NCBI RefSeq assembly: GCF_964199965.1
Contig: NZ_CAXMZT010000004.1
Coordinates: 124,001-188,000 of the forward strand
Source of the DNA: JAFIFT01 sp020051095
GTDB lineage: Bacteria > Pseudomonadota > Gammaproteobacteria > Legionellales > Legionellaceae
DNA: 64,000 nucleotides
Reading direction: 5' to 3'
In this document: in pieces, positions 60,602 through 64,000 of the stretch
How the letters are laid out: the number at the start of each line of letters is the position of its first letter
Numbering within the stretch: the stretch's first letter is position 1
The notes under the pieces: generated by a model
The model's database searches: none
What the model was told of the DNA's origin: nothing
Seen by the model: the letters and a program-made list of their open reading frames with translations, nothing else
Translations under genes and position numbers: made by a program

Positions 60602-60772
60602 CTAGTCGTTATAATAATCATGCTCATGCTGAGCGTTTCCACCCGAACCTTTATTATGGCCACTTTCAGAATGTGCTCCAGAAGCAGGTTGTGTTTGAGT
60701 GCATGAAGTTAATCCAAATCCTGAAATAAGAATACCTATCAGTAAGAACATCTTAAATCTTGGCATAGTCAT
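60602..60772 (-). CDS. Tiny lipoprotein with His-rich tail (56 residues)
   Basis: Start at the ATG at 60772 with GGAG 5 bases before it; the frame is open to 60793. A hydrophobic signal ends in the lipobox LTSC. The mature part (about 33 residues) contains GAHSESGHNKGSGGNAQHEHDYYND, with four histidines and an acidic end. It belongs by build to the group of tiny lipoproteins seen at 11384, 41612 and 54014. Confidence 0.65.
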   Translation of the reverse strand: MTMPRFKMFLLIGILISGFGLTSCTQTQPASGAHSESGHNKGSGGNAQHEHDYYND

Positions 60773-61035
60773 TACATCTCCATATATAATCATAAAAAAA
60801 ATTCACCTTACTACATTGGAAAATAAAATACCTCATATACTAACATAATAAATACCCACTTTGATGAGGGTAAAAATCAATTATTTTACTTCATTAATAA
60901 TTACAATAAGATTAAAACATTTAGTTTTGTAATGGATTTATGCTAATGAGCCATCAAATACCAAAATTGACTCATTTCCATCCTTTACTTTAAAAATATC
61001 TTAGACTTACGTTATTTTATTAACTACTTTCTTGA

Positions 61036-63171
61036 TTAATCATCTGGAGACATATACAACAATCGCAAACCATTAGCCACTACGATTAAACTCGCTCCCA
61101 TGTCTGCAAAAACTGCCATCCATAACGTTGCATACCCTACAAGAGCTAAAATAAAGAAAATGCCTTTAATCGCAATAGATAAACTGATGTTTTGATAAAG
61201 AGTACGTGCCGTCTTACGACTTAAATCAACATAAAAGGGAAGTCTTGCTAGATTGTCATTCATTAGGGCAACGTCAGCAGTTTCTAAGGCAGTATCTGTT
61301 CCTTTCCCCATCGCAAAACTCACGGTAGCTTTTGCCAATGCAGGGGCATCATTAATTCCATCTCCTACCATCCCAACGCTATGATAGTGTTCTAAAAGAC
61401 GATTAATCGCTTGCAGTTTTTCCGCAGGCAATATATTTGCATTTACTTCATCAATACCTACTTTTTTAGCAATAGCCTGAGCCGTTACCGCATTGTCTCC
61501 CGTTAACATCGCGGTTTTTATGCCCCGTTCATGGAGTTGTGCAATCGCCTGTTGGCTTGTAACACGTAACGTATCAGCTACTGCAAAAATAGCCAAAACC
61601 GTCGTAGCATTACTTAATATTACGGTCGTTTTACCTTCTTCCTCCAAGCGCTTCAGCTCTTGTTCGACAAAATGATTGCATACCTGATTGTCTTCAGCTA
61701 ACTGATGATTGCCTACAAAATAGAGTTCTTGACCCACCAATCCTTTTACTCCTCGTCCAGGAAGTGCTGAAAATTGTTCAATTTCAAGTAAAGCGTTTTG
61801 GGGTTGTTCCTGTTGCCAGTACTGTACTAAGGCATTAGCGACTGGATGCTCCGAGTGACTATCAAGGCTTGCAGCTAACAATAACAAACTCTCCTTAGTT
61901 CGATTTTCATCCCAAGCTATGAAGTCAGTTACAACTGGCTTTCCTTCCGTTAAAGTACCTGTCTTATCTAAAGCAATTAACCTCAGTCGATGACCAACCT
62001 CTAAGTAGCTTCCTCCTTTAATAAGAAGCCCTTGTTTTGCTGCCGCTGCAAGGCCACTTACAACAGTCACGGGTGTTGAAATCACTAAAGCGCAAGGGCA
62101 AGCAATAACTAATAAAGTCAGTGACTTATAAAGAGAATCATAAAAAGGATAACCAAATGCTAAAGGTGGAATTAATGCAACAAAAAAAGCCATCAATACC
62201 ATAATTGGAGTGTAATATTTAGAAAATTGATCAACAAATCGTTGCGTTGGGGCTCGATCCGCTTGCGCTTGCTCTATCGCTTTACCAATTTTAGCAAGCA
62301 ATGTATCGCCTGACGCTTTACTGACCTGCACTTCAAACGCGCCGTGCTCATTTAATGTTCCTGCAAAAACCAAATCGCCTACTTTTTTTGTTATTGGCAT
62401 TGATTCACCAGTAATCGGCGCTTGATTGACCGTGCTCTGACCTGAAATAACCACGCCATCCAGGGGAATACGCTCTCCAGGTTTTACTCTAAAAATAGCA
62501 CCAGGCACCACTTTTTCAATGGCCAAGGTTTGCCATTGACCATCGTCCTGTTTCACTGAAGCCACCTCAGGGGCAATTTGCATTAAGCTTCGAATCGCAA
62601 GACGTGCTTTATCTAAGGAGTAGCGCTCGATACGTTCGGCCAATGCAAATAATACAGTCACCATTGCCGCTTCAGGCCACTCTCCAATAAGAACAGCCCC
62701 TGCTATCGCAATGAACATCAAGCTATTGATATTCATTGTTTTAGTCCCTAAGGCAAGCCACCCTTTTTTAAAGGTAGAAGGCCCACTAAGACCAATAGCC
62801 AACAAAGCTGGAAGAATAGTCCAAATGGATTGTTCCGTAGCTAAAAAATAAGCTGCCAGCTCAGAAAATAGGGCAAGAAAACCTGCTAGTCCAATAATTT
62901 TCCAGGAAAAATCCAACGATAATTGTTTTCTTTGTGGTATAGGTAAAGTGCTTTCCAGCGTTCGAACACTCATTCCCAACGCCTCAATGCGTTTTTGCAA
63001 TTCTTCACTTGAAACCAACCGATGATGAATAGTAACTTCTTCAGCAATAAAATTAAAATCCAACTGCTCCACTTCAGGAATATCCTGTAACTGCTTTCTG
63101 ATTAGTTGCTCTTCCGCTGGACAATCAAGTCCTGCAACAAAAAATTTGGTTTCATTTAAAGGTACTGTCAT
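61036..63171 (-). CDS. Zn/Cd/Pb-type P1B ATPase (CadA/ZntA-like)
   Basis: About 711 residues from the ATG at 63171, chosen because the HMA domain begins a few residues on (TKFFVAGLDCPAEE); the frame is open to 63225 without a ribosome site. HMA metal site GLDCPAEE, metal-path motif IACPCALVIS, phosphorylation site DKTGTLTEGKP, HP motif SEHPVANAL, hinge GDGINDAPALAKA. The CPC followed by ALVIS is typical of Zn/Cd/Pb pumps. Only one base-pair region of spacer separates it from the RND gene upstream, so it is probably part of a czcCBA-cadA operon. Intact, unlike its neighbour. Confidence 0.93.
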   Translation of the reverse strand: MTVPLNETKFFVAGLDCPAEEQLIRKQLQDIPEVEQLDFNFIAEEVTIHHRLVSSEELQKRIEALGMSVRTLESTLPIPQRKQLSLDFSWKIIGLAGFLALFSELAAYFLATEQSIWTILPALLAIGLSGPSTFKKGWLALGTKTMNINSLMFIAIAGAVLIGEWPEAAMVTVLFALAERIERYSLDKARLAIRSLMQIAPEVASVKQDDGQWQTLAIEKVVPGAIFRVKPGERIPLDGVVISGQSTVNQAPITGESMPITKKVGDLVFAGTLNEHGAFEVQVSKASGDTLLAKIGKAIEQAQADRAPTQRFVDQFSKYYTPIMVLMAFFVALIPPLAFGYPFYDSLYKSLTLLVIACPCALVISTPVTVVSGLAAAAKQGLLIKGGSYLEVGHRLRLIALDKTGTLTEGKPVVTDFIAWDENRTKESLLLLAASLDSHSEHPVANALVQYWQQEQPQNALLEIEQFSALPGRGVKGLVGQELYFVGNHQLAEDNQVCNHFVEQELKRLEEEGKTTVILSNATTVLAIFAVADTLRVTSQQAIAQLHERGIKTAMLTGDNAVTAQAIAKKVGIDEVNANILPAEKLQAINRLLEHYHSVGMVGDGINDAPALAKATVSFAMGKGTDTALETADVALMNDNLARLPFYVDLSRKTARTLYQNISLSIAIKGIFFILALVGYATLWMAVFADMGASLIVVANGLRLLYMSPDD

Positions 63172-63246
63172 TTGGTTTTCCGCATTGTCCGTAAAATATA
63201 ACCCTTGTAATGAATGAAGCATCACAAGAACATCGTCTGATACACA

Positions 63247-64000
63247 TCACTCTGTGATCTCTTGCTTAAGACCTTGCTTCTTGCGCCGCTCATGAAATAT
63301 ATAATACAACCCTGGCAATACCAGTAATGTCAGAAACGTGGAAGAAATAATTCCACCAATAACCACAGTGGCCAGAGGTCTTTGTACCTCAGAGCCTGTA
63401 CCCGTAGCTAATGCCATGGGGACAAACCCTAATGATGCGACCAGTGCCGTCATTAATACTGGACGAAGACGAGCAAGAGAGCCTTGCAACACTGCATCCT
63501 TTAAATAGTATTTCTTCTGTTCGCGTAGCTTATTGATGAACGTAATCATCACCAAACCATTTAAAACAGCGACCCCTGACAAAGCAATAAATCCTACTCC
63601 TGCTGAAATTGAAAGTGGAATGCCTCGTAACCATAAAGCAAAAACGCCTCCAGTCAAAGCCAAGGGGATACCAGAAAATACTAGCAATGCATTACGTGCG
63701 TTCCCAAAACTCATAAATAAGAGTAGAAAAATACCCAATAAAGTTATGGGCACCACAATCTGCAGTCGTTGCGATGCAGATTGCAGCTGCTCAAATTGGC
63801 CACCCCAGGTTATCCAATAACCACTAGGTACCTTAACCTTTTGCTCAACACGCTGCTTTGCTTCATTCACAAAAGAGCTTAAATCTCTGTTCCTCACATT
63901 TGCAGTCACGACTACACGACGTTTACCCACTTCACGACTGATTTGATTGGGACTTTCGCTTCGTACCATTTTGGCAACTTCACTCAATGGAATAAAATGA
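63247..64000 (-). CDS. RND heavy-metal efflux pump (CzcA-like), C-terminal part only
   Basis: The last about 250 residues of an HME-RND pump; the frame runs open past the window edge (FIPLSEVAKM at the edge, so the apparent TTG start is not real). Landmarks: ANVRNRDLSSFVNEAKQRV, WGGQFEQLQSASQRLQIVVP, LSGVAVLNGLVMITFINKLR, MALATGTGSEVQRPLATVVIGG. It belongs to the CzcA group. It is the third RND system of the window. The cadA-like gene lies right after it. Its adaptor and channel genes should be to the right. Confidence 0.93.
   Translation of the reverse strand, partial: HFIPLSEVAKMVRSESPNQISREVGKRRVVVTANVRNRDLSSFVNEAKQRVEQKVKVPSGYWITWGGQFEQLQSASQRLQIVVPITLLGIFLLLFMSFGNARNALLVFSGIPLALTGGVFALWLRGIPLSISAGVGFIALSGVAVLNGLVMITFINKLREQKKYYLKDAVLQGSLARLRPVLMTALVASLGFVPMALATGTGSEVQRPLATVVIGGIISSTFLTLLVLPGLYYIFHERRKKQGLKQEITE

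Overview
The window looks like the left edge and first ~63 kb of a metal-resistance genomic island in a low-GC gammaproteobacterium. Legionella is the likeliest host. This is inferred from the gene set and the AT-rich codon use; no rRNA or marker gene is present to prove it. Bases 1-720 carry the end of a probable core gene (a HlyD/YbhG-type membrane fusion protein). A tRNA with a CAU anticodon follows at 892-968, then a tyrosine-recombinase integrase with an AlpA-like partner (1060-2408), the usual arrangement at an integrated element. The other end of the element is not in the window.

Layout. 2.4-8.0 kb holds cargo or chromosomal accessory genes: two GNAT acetyltransferases flanking an MFS transporter, an alpha/beta hydrolase, a LuxR-type regulator, a broken methyltransferase, a secreted protein and a cold-shock protein. 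8.1-11.0 kb is a polyhydroxybutyrate block (phaB, a gutted fabI relic, phaC). 11.4-12.1 kb has a tiny lipoprotein and a Met-rich secreted protein. 12.4-18.6 kb is a complete-looking alternative F-type ATPase of the N-ATPase kind (atpD-C-Q-B-E-F-A-G) that lacks the usual atpR. 18.9-22.3 kb is a tightly coupled three-gene redox set: a membrane-anchored FAD/[2Fe-2S] reductase, a ferric-reductase-like b cytochrome and a seven-haem cytochrome c. 22.4-24.4 kb has small membrane proteins, an ICMT-like methyltransferase and a His-rich protein. 24.6-25.9 kb is a glutamate dehydrogenase. 26.0-29.7 kb is a multicopper oxidase fused to a CopB-like outer-membrane domain, plus a DUF2231 protein. 30.0-31.7 kb is a DUF3141 hydrolase. 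31.8-38.2 kb is an RND metal-efflux operon of the HelCBA/CzcCBA kind. 38.3-41.8 kb has a diguanylate cyclase, a CopA Cu(I) ATPase and a small lipoprotein. 41.8-53.9 kb is one long leftward operon: P2-type cation ATPase, cusC, cusB, cusA, MBL/beta-CASP hydrolase, AMP-phosphorylase-type enzyme and PRPP-synthetase-like enzyme. 54-64 kb is more AT-rich and more damaged: lipoproteins, a DUF302 protein, a P1B ATPase cut in two by an IS256-family element, a Tn3-transposase relic, an intact CadA/ZntA-type ATPase and the end of another RND pump.

How the parts work together. Three RND efflux sets, four P-type ATPases, a copper oxidase and several small Met- or His-rich secreted proteins point to copper/silver and zinc/cadmium/cobalt detoxification. 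Interleaved with them are members of a second functional set that I recall seeing grouped in other proteobacteria: N-ATPase, PHB synthesis, fabI, DUF3141, AMP phosphorylase, PRPP synthetase, MBL hydrolase and P2 ATPase. Here they seem partly decayed and reshuffled among the metal genes. No dedicated metal sensor (MerR, ArsR, CopY or two-component) was recognised in the window.

The best candidates for something under-described are the NAD(P)H-to-periplasm redox triad beside the N-ATPase, the CopA-CopB fusion, the recurring tiny His/Gly-tailed lipoproteins beside the metal genes, and the translational coupling of copper efflux to nucleotide-salvage enzymes.
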